A DNA stretch of 64,000 nucleotides from Phaseolus vulgaris (taxonomy: Eukaryota > Streptophyta > Magnoliopsida > Fabales > Fabaceae): the NCBI RefSeq assembly GCF_000499845.2, contig NC_023754.2, positions 12,378,037-12,442,036 of the forward strand, given 5' to 3'. Positions within the stretch are counted from its first letter, which is position 1. Each line of letters starts with the position of its first letter. The notes under the pieces were generated by a model. The model was not told where the DNA came from. It searched no databases and saw nothing but the letters and a program-made list of their open reading frames with translations. A program made the position numbers and the translations under genes. Of the stretch, positions 47,571 to 59,600 are shown piece by piece.

Positions 47571-48406
47571 AGGATCGAAGTTTAATATATAGGAACAACA
47601 TCGAGTATACTATTCATTTCACACACATACAGAGGTTTTTTGCATTAATAGGTCCGCTTCAACTTTAGGTTTCAATAGGTTAAACATCCCAGTCCATAAT
47701 ACTTGTAAATGGTGCAACCCTTTAAACTACAAGCAGCTCTGAAAAAATTTAAGGAAACAAAGTTGTACCCTTAACATCTGCTATAACATTTGTCTATAAG
47801 CCAAAAGCTTAATTCAATGAGAGAGAGCACAACACCCGATCTTTCCTAACAACAGTCAATGCTAATGAACCCCTGAGCACATTGTTCTTTGATATCTTCA
47901 TTAAAGAATCACTACTCTGACTACTAACATTATTTGTAATTTGCAATAACTAATAAGCCTCAATAACAAAGATAACCAGAAGTTTAGAAAAATTCAAAAC
48001 TACACGTATCCATGACTTCATATAATATTATGCAGTATGCACTAACAACATATAGAGACAAATTTCACGTTGAAGGGATGTAAGCTTGGGCTTGGAAGAC
48101 AACTAAACAGAATTCATTTATTAAAGAATGGTAAAAGTAGTATAACTAAATGCAATTTGATTTGACAGAAATTGAAAAACAGATACACAGTCAAGATAAT
48201 TAAGTTGAATATCGCAAGTAGATTTATATATTTGATTATAAAATCCATATGCTATAAATCCGACCAAAACTCCATCTATTTAAGTAAAACAAAACTTACT
48301 ATATCGACACAAAAAGCAGAAGCAGACAAAACTCAAGTTCACTTTAGCATTGAAATAGAGGATTTAAAAGTTAGAAGATGTGAAAGCCGGCATAAACCTT
48401 CAAAGA

Positions 48407-49588
48407 CTACATTACATCATCATGATGAATCAATCCTTTATAGACATCTGGTAAGAGAGGCAAATCTTTCTGGAAACTAATGACAAATTTCTTCAAAAAG
48501 GAATTGTCGGTCATGCATATATAGTAACTAAAACTCAAACTACTCCTAAGCAAACCTTTTGATTTCAAGATTTTAATTACTGAGAATCTAGGGATAATCC
48601 TCTTCTCCAAGTTGTAGGCTAGAATAGGAGGAAATGCGGCAATTTCTAATGAGGACAAACCCATATCATTAACTAGGAAATTCATTTTCTCTGTAACTGT
48701 CTCGTCGGACAACTTCACAAAATTGGGATACTTCAAAAACGCTTGAAGAAATATTACCCTGTTCCAGCCCCACCTCTCATAAATCTCAAATCTCGATTCC
48801 CATGCCCCTTTATGCATAGTTATAAGCACTTGGATAGCCATGACAAAACTTGTTCTCTTAGGGTCAAATCCAAATTTCTTAATTCTCTCGACAACTTCCA
48901 CAAATCTGGAATGCTTCCACATTGTTGCACGGGGGAAATTGACCACCAGCAGAGAAATTGAACCCTGAGGCACACCAGACTGCCTCAAAACCTCAATGTT
49001 TGGAACCAAGCATTTCCTAAGGTCAGACACGGTGAAGCTAAATGGGGCTCTTGTCAAAACTTTAACAACTTTCCGATCATCACCAACTATACTCCTGATA
49101 ATCTCGTATCGTGGCACAAGGATTTTTCCCAGACTCCTCTCCAAGATACGGGGGCTTTCGAGCATGATCTTATGCATGTCAGTGTTGGAAACCCCGATAG
49201 AGTGGAAGAACTTGAGTTTGGGCAAAAGGGTCGTCTCTGCCTTTGCAACAAGCAACCTGGGATTCTTCTCGACGAGTTTTGCAACCAGAGCTTTGGAGAA
49301 TCCATAGTTCTTGAGAGTGTCAATAACAGCATTTGGACCATCTGGGGTTTTCAATTTCACTCTCTTGGAGAGTTCCCTGGCCAATTCCAGGGACAACCCA
49401 AATGAGTTGATGAGGTAAGACACGGTAAAGGTGACACCTTTGAGACTGTTCGGATCAGAAGTGAATGTTTTGAACATAAAAAGAAAAGCATTGTGTTTGT
49501 GTAGCAGCAGAGAACCTAATTGGAATTGGGTGGTTGTGTGGTGTGTGAAGGACGCAGATAGTGTAGTAATGAGAATACGAGGCACCAT
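48407..49588 (-). CDS. mTERF family protein, copy 2 (393 aa)
   Basis: It is the same length as copy 1 and similar throughout, with landmark sequences FTVSYLINSFGLS, LVEKNPRLLVAK, KLKFFHSIGVS, SGVPQGSISLLVV and LVNDMGLSSLEIAAFPPIL. It is intronless, has an N-terminal organelle-transit-like region (VPRILITTLSASFTHHTT) and starts with ATG at 49,588. Both copies keep full open frames, so both are probably functional, with changes concentrated in the middle repeats (for example RYEIIRSIVGDDRKVV against RYQIIRRIVRDDGEVV). The 3' flanks of both genes (40,310-40,920 and 47,755-48,400) and the 5' flanks also align, so the duplication took in flanking DNA. Which organelle and target are unknown. Confidence 0.94.
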   Translation of the reverse strand: MVPRILITTLSASFTHHTTTQFQLGSLLLHKHNAFLFMFKTFTSDPNSLKGVTFTVSYLINSFGLSLELARELSKRVKLKTPDGPNAVIDTLKNYGFSKALVAKLVEKNPRLLVAKAETTLLPKLKFFHSIGVSNTDMHKIMLESPRILERSLGKILVPRYEIIRSIVGDDRKVVKVLTRAPFSFTVSDLRKCLVPNIEVLRQSGVPQGSISLLVVNFPRATMWKHSRFVEVVERIKKFGFDPKRTSFVMAIQVLITMHKGAWESRFEIYERWGWNRVIFLQAFLKYPNFVKLSDETVTEKMNFLVNDMGLSSLEIAAFPPILAYNLEKRIIPRFSVIKILKSKGLLRSSLSFSYYICMTDNSFLKKFVISFQKDLPLLPDVYKGLIHHDDVM

Positions 49589-49899
49589 TTACTCACTGAG
49601 ATTTCAATGCTCCACAACGCTGCAACCTTTAATGAAAACCCTTAAGCTGACTTCAAAGCAGGGTGGATGAAAAGCCCGATGGGATTTTGTTTTGACAAAA
49701 GGGTCTTCTCAGGTTTGGCTGAGAGCATGCTAGCTTCATCATGGAGACATGAAAGTGGGTTTTCGATTCAAGAATAAGCAGTTCTAAAGTTGAAAAGCAC
49801 GAATGAGAGTTGCTTTGTGTAGTTGGGAATTTCTTCCAGCAACCATATAATTCTGTAAATCCCAATAATGCCCTTCTAAATCCATTCATTTTTTCAATT

Positions 49900-50162
49900 C
49901 TAAATTGTGAAATTTGAAGACTTTCTAAATTTCAGAATCTGAATATAAAAATTGGAATTTTATGCATTGTGAAATCTAGAATACAAAATTATATTCTAAA
50001 TTATACAATTTATAAAATTTTATATTTTAAATTGTAATATGAAAGACTTTTTTTGGTACAAAAATATATTCTGAATTGTACATTTCAGACTATGTTTAAA
50101 AAAAACGCATTTTAAATTGCATTGTCTATCATGATACATTCTAGATTGTGCAATTCAAAAGG
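49900..50162. repeat. Degenerate minisatellite, left part
   Basis: Diverged units of the type TATTCTAAATTGTGCAATTC/AAATTTTATATT are repeated at roughly 35-45 bp. It continues on the other side of the solo LTR (50,541-50,800). Confidence 0.55.
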
Positions 50163-50540
50163 TGTACCACTAGGATCCGCATGACCAATATCATGTCTTG
50201 GACCCGGTCATTATATTGTCCGACACCACATAGCCAATTACGCTTAAGTAAAGTTAGTGAGCCTAATCAACAATCAAGAGTTAGGTAATACATCTCTAAA
50301 CATGACTCAGCTCTCTAATGTGGCTCAATAATAAAGGCCCACCAAAATAATATAAATAGCACAGATTCCAAGAACCAGGTACATCATTATACAGTACTCA
50401 GAATATCGAGTGTCGAATACTAAATCTAACTTGAGCGTGAGAGTGTCTTATGCAGGTACCATCCGAATTTGGACTACGTGAAGACCGAGGAGTAGGAGCA
50501 ATCCCAATAGTTTTATAGGTCCCAACTCCGTTTGAGAACA
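50163..50540 (+). mobile_element. Solo LTR (378 bp), gypsy-like
   Basis: It runs TGTACCAC...GAGAACA, flanked by AAAGG (50,158-50,162) and GAAGG (50,541-50,545), one mismatch from a perfect 5-bp duplication. A TATAAATAG promoter element lies at 50,351-50,359, followed by an ACTTGAGCGTGAGAGTGTC...CAGGTACC block that resembles the R/U5 boundary of plant gypsy LTRs. The minisatellite on both sides is continuous except for this insertion, which supports the boundaries. It is non-coding. Confidence 0.7.
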
Positions 50541-50800
50541 GAAGGTATTTCTAGATTTAAAATTATCTTTCAGATTATACAAATTCAGAATGCACTATGC
50601 AAGATGGTATAATTTTGGAAGATATTTTTAAATCTATAATAGAATTTTACAATATAGACTGCACAATCCATAATACAAATTTTATATTCTAGATTTTGCA
50701 ATACATGATACAAATTTTATATTCTAAATTGTGCAATACATACTACAATTTGTATTCCAAATTGTGCAATCCAAAATATAAATTTTGTATTATGAACTGG
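50541..50800. repeat. Degenerate minisatellite, right part
   Basis: The same TATTCTAAATTGTGCAATAC-type units resume after the solo LTR (for example at about 50,681, 50,720 and 50,753), each about 35-40 bp. Confidence 0.6.
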
Positions 50801-51089
50801 TAGTGTTAAATGAGTATCTTGGGAAGGTTTTTAAGGTTATTGCCCCCAATGGATTTGTGTGCTTTAATGATTTAGCCAATGAAATATTGTGTGTATTTGC
50901 CTCAATGGACATGATAGTGTTGAGAAAATTGATTGTTAAATAGTGAATCAATATATATATGTATGTGTGTGTATACATCTAGTTCCTTTTTATCTCTTTT
51001 GTATCTCGAGCTCCTCTCTCTAGTGTGCGTCTTCTTCTTGGTGTAATCGATATGTTTAGGGCTCTTTTTTCTTGGTGTAAGTATTCTTC

Positions 51090-51450
51090 ATAATCATTGT
51101 TGGAAGCAAATTTCATATTATAAGTCAATTTTGTAGTATATAAGTGAGTGCAAACCTTATCTTATAAGTTGATTATATAAGGTTGAGTTATGTTTAAAGT
51201 TCATTTCTTAATATGATATCAAATTCACCTAAAGTCTATCCCAACGAGTGTTTGTATTGGGCTTATCGTTTCACCCGCTATCGGACCACCTATTAATATG
51301 TAGTCTCATACACGAGTTGGTTATCCTCAACATTAAAGAGTGTATTGAAAATCTCACATCGACTACAAATAAAAACCTTTCATAATACATAAGTGGGTGC
51401 AAATCTTATCTTATAAGGTTAAATTAGAATTAAAACTCACTTCATATTAT
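51090..51450. repeat. Legume interspersed repeat, two partial copies
   Basis: Blocks such as TATATAAGTGAGTGCAAACC / CATAAGTGGGTGCAAATC, CTTATCTTATAAG and GAAAATCTCACATCGACTA occur twice in tandem (about 51,140-51,215 and 51,345-51,450). I recognise the same repeat type as one widely spread in legume DNA. A further remnant lies at about 60,965-61,030. Its class is unclear to me. Confidence 0.5.
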
Positions 51451-51679
51451 AACTTTTTAATCTAAAGAATTTAACATGTATTTTTTAGGATGTTGTATTC
51501 ACTCTGTCACTTAACTAATTGAGCAAGAACTCTTCCGTTATTAACTTTTAATCTTGCTAATCACTAAATTAATTATGTAATAAAAGAAACATGTTGTTGA
51601 TTGCCACTGTAGAAACTTATTGCCTATTCTATGATTTTTTTTAAGAGAAAAAGAAAGAGCATCGAGATAGGATAATAAT

Positions 51680-52375
51680 TGTTCTTGCTGGTTGACTCAG
51701 TCGTCGCTGACTTAAAAGGCAGATGGTGGCTCCTCCTATTTCTTGGTGGTTTCTACTCTCTCCTTGGGTGGTCGAGAGTGGCTCCGTTGAAACAGAGGGG
51801 GCCCTACCTGTTGATTGCACTCCGACGATCAAATTAGTACTGAGCTAAGAAACAGTAAAGTATGTAAAACAGTTTCAGTTTTAGAAACGGCGTACATTGT
51901 CTAGGGTTCTTACCACCCTTTTATATAGGTTGTATCTAGGTCAACTTCCTGTCCCACGAGGATCTTTCCTTTAGTGGAATTAGGGTTATTGGTGAGACAT
52001 CATGTGACGCGTTGCACAAGCTTAGTGTAGCCGCAACACATGACTTGCCTCTTCTGGAGTGCAAAATCTTAATAGTATGGCTGCCAGGGTACCAATTAAT
52101 TTACCAGCGTTGCGGGGCCATCTGTTCTATAGGTGCCCTAAGTATTCGTGTGTCATGCATGCAGTCTATCCTTGGAAACCCTAACCCTTACGGACCTTAG
52201 CGCCTCCAAGGATTATTTACTTGTGCTAGACCTGAACGTGCTATACACACCACATGTATGAACTTCTCTCGTGACTTAGGTCCTTCTTACATCTGGATGA
52301 TAACTCATTATTATTCATGAGGCTCACCTACGTGGCCCACTAATGTGACCGGACCACCGAGATCTGACCAGTACA
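51680..52375 (-). mobile_element. Solo LTR (696 bp), gypsy-like, exact target duplication
   Basis: On the plus strand it runs TGTTCTTG...CAGTACA, flanked on both sides by ATAAT (51,675-51,679 and 52,376-52,380). On the minus strand a canonical CCTATATAAAAGGG promoter element lies at about 51,935-51,922, followed by a TTGATCGTCGGAGTG...CAGGTAGGGCC block characteristic of R/U5 in plant gypsy LTRs. It is GC-rich compared with its neighbours. No primer-binding site, polypurine tract or internal region adjoins it. Confidence 0.88.
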
Positions 52376-52380
52376 ATAAT

Positions 52381-55300
52381 TAATGTAAAACTGTTAATGA
52401 ATGAATTAGATTAGATTGAATCAAATTTTTAATAGATAAAAAAGTAACTAGTTTTTTTTTATCCAATCAATTATAATATGAATTTTTTTTATCCAATTCA
52501 TTATTTTTTCACTCCTAATTTCAAGTCACCAATTACTTGAGTCTAGATGTAATTGAAACTAAAAACATTCAATCAAAATCCTAAAATTTACCACATATTG
52601 GGAATACTAATCATAGGGAAAAAAAACACTCTATTGTGTTTCGATGTCATTATTGTGAATAACCTAAGATAAGAAAATACACTATTATAGCTCAATGTTA
52701 CTATTGTGGTGTCCTACCAAACCATTGTGGCCAACTCGTGTCCATTTTCCTTAAAAAATCACTAGTTTAGTTTCCACCCTTTAATCATTCCATAATTCTC
52801 CACATGATTTTCATGTTCCCAATGGTGTTCAAATTTTTCACTTTGCTCATAAATCCTTAAGCTCCCATCAAAACAATATATTTTCCAATAAAAAACCATA
52901 AAAAAAGACAAATGAATACATAACCAAACAAAACCATTAGGAAATGCATGCAATTATTTATAAAAAAAACATGCAAAATTTCCATATGTTAATTCTATTT
53001 AAATAAATAAGATATTGTTAATGATATTATTATTATTAGTGATTTTACATCTTTTACTTTTTTGAGATAATTAATGCATCTTGTATTATAGGAGATTTTA
53101 AATAGAAAAAAATGTAAAAATAATAAATAATACCTTATAAAAAATTAAAAAATTGCTATATAAGTAAATTGAATAGAAAAAAAATGTATATCGCGTTCAA
53201 AATTTACAAAACTATATTTTTTATTAATATAAATAACTTAATTAAATTTTAAGTATCTTATAAAATTATATAATTTTAATTAAGTTTCTATTACAAAATC
53301 ATTCTATTAAATAGTTAAATAATTTATTTATTTATTTTTGTTTAAGTATTTGATCTTTTGTTATTAAGGAAATGACGAGACTATTATTATTATTTTTTTC
53401 TTGTCATCTTTAACTTCTAATGAATTTATATCTTTTATTTCTAATTGTCTACAATTTGTTGATAAACTTAATTGACCCACAAGTTAAAAAAACATTGGAG
53501 AGAAGAGACACTTTAACTGGTAAGACAAAGACATGAAGATGAAAATAACAACTTCATTCTTACATTGATTGTAATATCAAACACTAAAATACTTAAACGA
53601 AAATACAATTTATTAGTATATAAATACTCAATTTTTTAATAGGGTTTCAATTGAAAATATCCAAGGTAAAAAAATAATTAAATCCATATAATATACATTT
53701 TTAATGAAATTTATTTATATTTTTTACATCAAATCTTTGTATATATTTAAAAATACTTATTTACTAATTACTTCAGTTATTTACTAATTACTTTGGTTCA
53801 AATTCATAAAGTGGAAAAAATTACCTTTATTTTTGTTTTAAAAAATAATGTGAAATTCTATTACTTCACTCAATTCTTAATAATTATTTAAATATATCTT
53901 TATCAGAAATGCGTGAATATTTAACCATTAGTTCTCTATCCTCAAATAATATGATCATCCATGCACAGCCATACAAGTCATCACCTATCCATGGGAATCA
54001 CATCCTAAAATAATTGAAACCAATATTTTTCATATTATTTTATCAACACCATTTCAAAGTCAAATCACCAAGTTATAAGTCAATCAACATTAGATCAATT
54101 TCAAAAATATATAATTCACTATAATCTAATTACCACAATTTTGCTATGAATATTGGTAGTAAAATTTAGGTTTAATTGTGTTTTTAACTGATATTTAAGG
54201 TAGTTTTGATCCTCAAATTTAAAATTTATTTTTAAATATAGTTTTAGTCCTCAAATATTAAATTTAAAAGATTGAAAATAAATTTTCTAAGCTTTAAAGT
54301 AAAAAACCTAAAAAAAGTATTGGCTAACCAAAAAAAAAAAATTAGAAAAACTTATTTTAATTTAAGGAAAGAAAATAAAAAATTACTTTTAATCCAGAAA
54401 TTAAAAATATAATTAAACCTGAATTGTATAATTAAGCAACTATAACTTGTGTTAAATATAACATTAGAGCTATTTGTTTGTTTTAATATTATAAGATTCA
54501 AATATCGCATCAAATATCTTGAAACTAGTTTAAATAACAAAAAATAAATTTTGTTCTTAAAACTTTAACAAAATTATATTTTTATTCAGTTAAATTAAAT
54601 ATCTCTGGCTACCATGACATAATTTTAGGCAATTGATTTACACATTGGATAGCTTAATTTAGTATAATATATGTTTATTCCACTTATTACTAAATCAGTT
54701 AAGTATTAAAGTAATTTAATGCAAATTTTTTTATCCAATTACAGTATAGAACTGTATTAAAAACATGTGTAAAGATATTTTGTTAATTACTACAAAAATA
54801 AATTGAAAATTTAATGAAATTTTACTTACCTCTCACTTCTACTAAAGATGGAATCCTTATTTTCAAGAAAGAAAGAAAGATTAATATCAACCAATACCAA
54901 GTATTATATTCCATATAGTTATTAATATTATTTTTGACACAGCTTAATTTTTTCTTATATTAATAAATAAACAAGACAAATAGTTGTTTTTATTAAATAT
55001 TAATTATTAATTTTTGAATTTCTAAGATGCATTTTATGTTAAAAGGAAGAGTTTAGTTCTTTAGAGAAAAATAGCTTAATTAATAAATAAATATTTTATA
55101 AAATCAAATTTTGTTAATTAATATAAATAATTAATTTTTAAAATATTTTATGTTGTAAATCTATAACCATTCACAGTGACTTTTCTAACTATTCTTTCAC
55201 TATCTATCTTTATATTTATTAATTAACTTTTTAATCTTTATAATAATAAAAAAAATATCTTTAATAAACGATGGTGATGAAAAATTGAAAGTATTTTTCT

Positions 55301-56350
55301 TATAAAATTATATCAATTATAAAAAATAAATTATTTTATAATTGATTTTTTCTATTTCTTTTTTACAAATTTAACTTTTTTTTTATGTTTAGATAATTAT
55401 TTTATTGTAATAGTTATATGAAACTTTTAATTGTATTAATTATTTTTATTTTCATAAAAATCCTGGATATATAAACGTGAATTATTTAAATTAAAATATT
55501 TTATTTTATTTAAAATAAATTTACATTTTTTTCTCTTAATTTTTGAATTAAGTTATATAGTTATTATAATTTTGAAAAATCAAGTGTAGTATCTTTTAAC
55601 AGCCACCATTAAAGATCTTATGTTACAAATTATTTATTATTTATATAACAATTTTTTACATGTCTATACTTATAATAATATAACTCATGTTTTTATCTAA
55701 AATATTCTATTTAAAGAATGAAAAAGCAAGGAATAATTATTATGTGGATGGATTATAAAGTTGTTAGCGTCTTGGTGGACTAAACATTTAAGTTCACTTA
55801 TCCAAATAAATCTATAATTGAATATATTTTTTTATTTTTTCTATTAATATTATATTTTTACAAGTAGAAATAAATATTTTATTTTAATATTTTTGAATAA
55901 TATATTTTTCATTTACTTATAGCAGATAATAAATCATTCAGTTTTTTAATTAAATTGTAAATTAAAAAATTATAAAAGATTTTACTGAAATTTTGTTTCA
56001 ATTTTTTTAAAATTTATATGGATTGTTTGTAAGTTTGCAAACTTGCAGATATGAGCCCGTTTAGATTAGAATGAAACAGATGGTGCTTTTATTTTTTTAC
56101 CATAATAATAAATATTTATAATTAAAAAACAATTATTAAAATTTGTATTAAACTAATAAAAACATGTAAGAAAAAAAACTTATAAATGAATTCATTTTAT
56201 AAATGACAAAACTATTATTTAGAGAATATAAAAATTTAAATTTTAAAAGTAGAAAAACTTTATTTAAGATATGAAGGAATAAGAATAAGAATAATCTAAA
56301 AATTAAGAATCTAATCTCAGAAGACTCTTCTAGCATCAACCAAATCACAG
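52381..56350. other. AT-rich intergenic DNA
   Basis: I see no gene, RNA or clean repeat. The sequence is highly AT-rich from about 53,000 to 56,250. Confidence 0.5.
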
Positions 56351-56355
56351 TGGAA

Positions 56356-56502
56356 ACACGTGGCGAAAGATGCTTGAACGAGCATGGACTGTGAGAGCCC
56401 AAACATCACAGCCCGTGCCAAGAGTGTGTGCCCCCACGACTGTGTGGATTACTCAACCACAGTCCACAAGCCATAGAAAAAAAAAACCGCTATATATATA
56501 AA
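56356..56502 (+). promoter_or_regulatory. Core promoter of the DUF1296 gene: G-box/ABRE-like motif and TATA box
   Basis: An ACACGTGGC motif (56,356-56,364) carries the CACGTG G-box core, the site bound by bZIP and bHLH factors. A TATATATATAAA box lies at 56,491-56,502, about 120 bp before the start codon at 56,620. The transcription start is expected near 56,530. Function is inferred from position. Confidence 0.6.
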
Positions 56503-56619
56503 GCCGAAGCGCGAGAAGTTGAAAAAGGTTGTGTGTGCGAAAAGGTTTGTTTGTTTGATCGGAGTATCCTCGCATAAAGGGATAGAAACTGCCACAAAAT
56601 TTGCGGAGGTAGAAGAAAC

Positions 56620-59600
56620 ATGAACGGCGGCGGAGAACACGTTGCAGCGGAGAGCGCCGTGCCGGCGGCGGCGGAGAAGGTGGTGCGGAGCGTGAAGGAG
56701 ATTGTGGACTGCACGGAGCATGAGATCTACGCTGTGCTAGAGGAATGTGATATGGACGTTAACCGCGCGGTTGAGAAGCTTCTCTCTCAAGGTTTTGCTC
56801 TTTGGCTACTGTGTGTTCCCTTGCCTGCTTTCGTTGTTGTTGTTGTTTGGAACGTCTTGTTTTTTTATCCTTCTCAGCTGTTCTGTTGCATGAAGAATTG
56901 ATGAAGATGAGAAAGTGTTTGCTTCCTTTTATATTTTAAGTTTATGTTATGATTCTGCAGAGATTGATGTTTTCATACGCCATTTCAGAAGATTGAAAGA
57001 AAGAAAAGTCTTCAAAAAGTGATTTCTGACTTCATTTTGTGTATTATGATTTATCTGCATTATTTGTTTATGAATCTAATTAGAATGTGTCGGCGCTTTC
57101 ATAATGACTATCCTAGGAGTTTTAGTTCATATGGTTACAGAACTAAAATATTTGCACGGATGGTTCAATGGAAATTAAATTGTTAGTTTTTATTTATTTT
57201 TTGATAGAGAACACAGGTATTTTCCATGAGTGACAATCCTGCATCTTGTTTGTTTATTTGAATCTAATGTTTGCATTGACATTATGAATGCTTATCAAGT
57301 GCCTTGCCATCTAATTCTGAATTCTCATATGATTAAAATAATTGGCTTTTGTAATAATTGTTATATCTAGAGTGGTGGCTTAAAAATCTTACTCTGAGTG
57401 TTATGATCTATGAATTGTTGGCATGATTTATATATATTTACACCTGGAAGTTTTAATACTTAAACTGCAGATACATTTCATGAGGTGAAAAGTAAACGAG
57501 AGAGGAAAAAAGAGGTATTCCTCGTATGACATTGTTCATGACATTGAGATAGGGCTGAACCGATTACAGGATGAATAATCTGTTTTCTTTTTAAACTTCT
57601 TTTCTCTTCAAATGAAGGGGGCCTTCAATTCAAGGGCTAGGGGTAAGAATGTAGGGTTGAGTCGCGGAGGCAAAACTAGCAGTAGCAGTGATTGCAGTGT
57701 TGTGCAAAGTGGATTAACACATGTGACTTATAACGGTATCTTCTCTGATTGCGGAACATCATGCAATTTCTGGTACACGCAGCTAGTATATTGACGTGGT
57801 TTTTTACTATTGCATTGCCTTACCTTGTCAAATATGTGTAACTTAATGTCAGAGCATTATAAAGCTAATGGCAAGGGGGAGGGTGGGTCAGTATGTGCTA
57901 GTGCTTCAGTTATGGCTCCTGCAACTCACAATGTAATGAAAAGTACTAAAAGGTGAGTTTTCTCGTGCAATTTGGTAGCTTATATAAATTCAGATGGTTA
58001 CTGTTGATAGAGCGTGGCTTGATGTCATTCCCAGTTTATTCCAGGGAATCCATGTGTTGTTTTGATAGCGACTTTGATGATTTTAGCCTATGATTGATTG
58101 TTCTATCCATTTTTTTCTTTCCTTTGGATACTTTTTTTCTTCCAAATTGGTGTATTGGAAAGGATATTTGATATGCACATGTATCAGAGGTGCTGACTGG
58201 GAAAGGAAAATAATAGAAAATAGAGAAGAAATGAGAGGTAAATGTGACTAGAGCCCAAGCCCTCCCAAGCAAGAGAGAACACTCTCTGCCTCCTTTTTTC
58301 AATGACAATCGTCTATGATGATTCTACAATCAAATGGTCCCCCTATAGCAGAAGCACACATGCATTGATCTTCCTAACAACCTCAACAATTAGCTCAATA
58401 CCCCTTCCCAATTTGACTAAGCAAGTGTTACTACTTACCACACTTGGGTCTATGAGAATAAACCAACATGGACTTATTTTTATTTGGTTGTTGTTTCCTA
58501 ACAATACTTGCCCCTAATAGATTAGCCTTCTACTAAAGGCTAAGCGTGGAAATTTGTCAAGAATGGAGGAATCAAGCCCCCAAGTGGCCTCTTTAATGGG
58601 TTGTGACCTCCACAAAACTTGCCCCTATCAAAGCTGCTAGCAACCTTGCCCTGTACGAGTGGCTAACACAATTGCAGGTAGGGAGCATCAAAGGTCTTTA
58701 GAGTCAAACTAGGGGGTAAATTGGCTACTTAAGTGCTAGATGTAAGGGATCACTTGAGTTGTTAGACATGGAAGACCAACTACACTTGTGCTAAATCTTG
58801 GTGCTTGAGTTTGTAGGCCACCTTGCCAACATGCGCCATAATTTGGAAAGGTCCAAAGTGCGTCGGGAGAGTTTGGGATTAATGCAAAGAGTTATGGTTT
58901 GTTGTTGGTGGGGACACAACTTTGCAAAAGCCAATTCTCCAATGTTGTAAGTGACAACTTAGAGGTGTATATTTGTGACCTTCTTCGTTGATCGCCAAGC
59001 ACAACGAAGATGGAACTTGAGTTGATGAGTGTTGTCTTGATCAACCAAAATGGAAGCAATTTGTGTTTCCCCTGGTAAGAAGTGAATGATAAAAGGATGT
59101 GTTTGAGGCAAAACAACTTAAAGTACATTTCTAGAAACCTATTCATCACCTCTGTTGTATTCATTTTTAGAGAAGTACATTGGAGGTAGAACACAGCTCA
59201 CACTTGAAGTTGCTAAAAATTAAGGGATTGTATAAGGAGTTGCTGAAACAAGTCCACTGGAGATAGTACTTGATAGTTACTGCATTGGTAGACCTCACAA
59301 TGACGAATGTAGGCCAAAATATGACTATTCATAGCCTTCCGATAAAAGTTGGTTGCATGACACTTATAAGTCTTGGTAAAATTTGAATGCCCACCAATGA
59401 TAGAGTAATGGAATTCATTAAGGAGTGTGGGAATAAGTGAAGACGTATGAGATAGTACCACACATCCCTTGATAAACAAAATCCCATCGCGTTGAATATA
59501 ATATGGAATTAATGTTGAATTATAGTGAAGTGGGACTAACACCTTACTAAGCTCGTTGTCTTGTTGGAGCTAAGAGTAGATGGTTGGAAAATCTTATCAC

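Noticed and set aside
56449..56721. Minus-strand frames of 74-90 codons at the start of the DUF1296 gene
   Set aside because: This is antisense of a GC-rich first exon whose sense strand encodes the recognised UBA-like domain.
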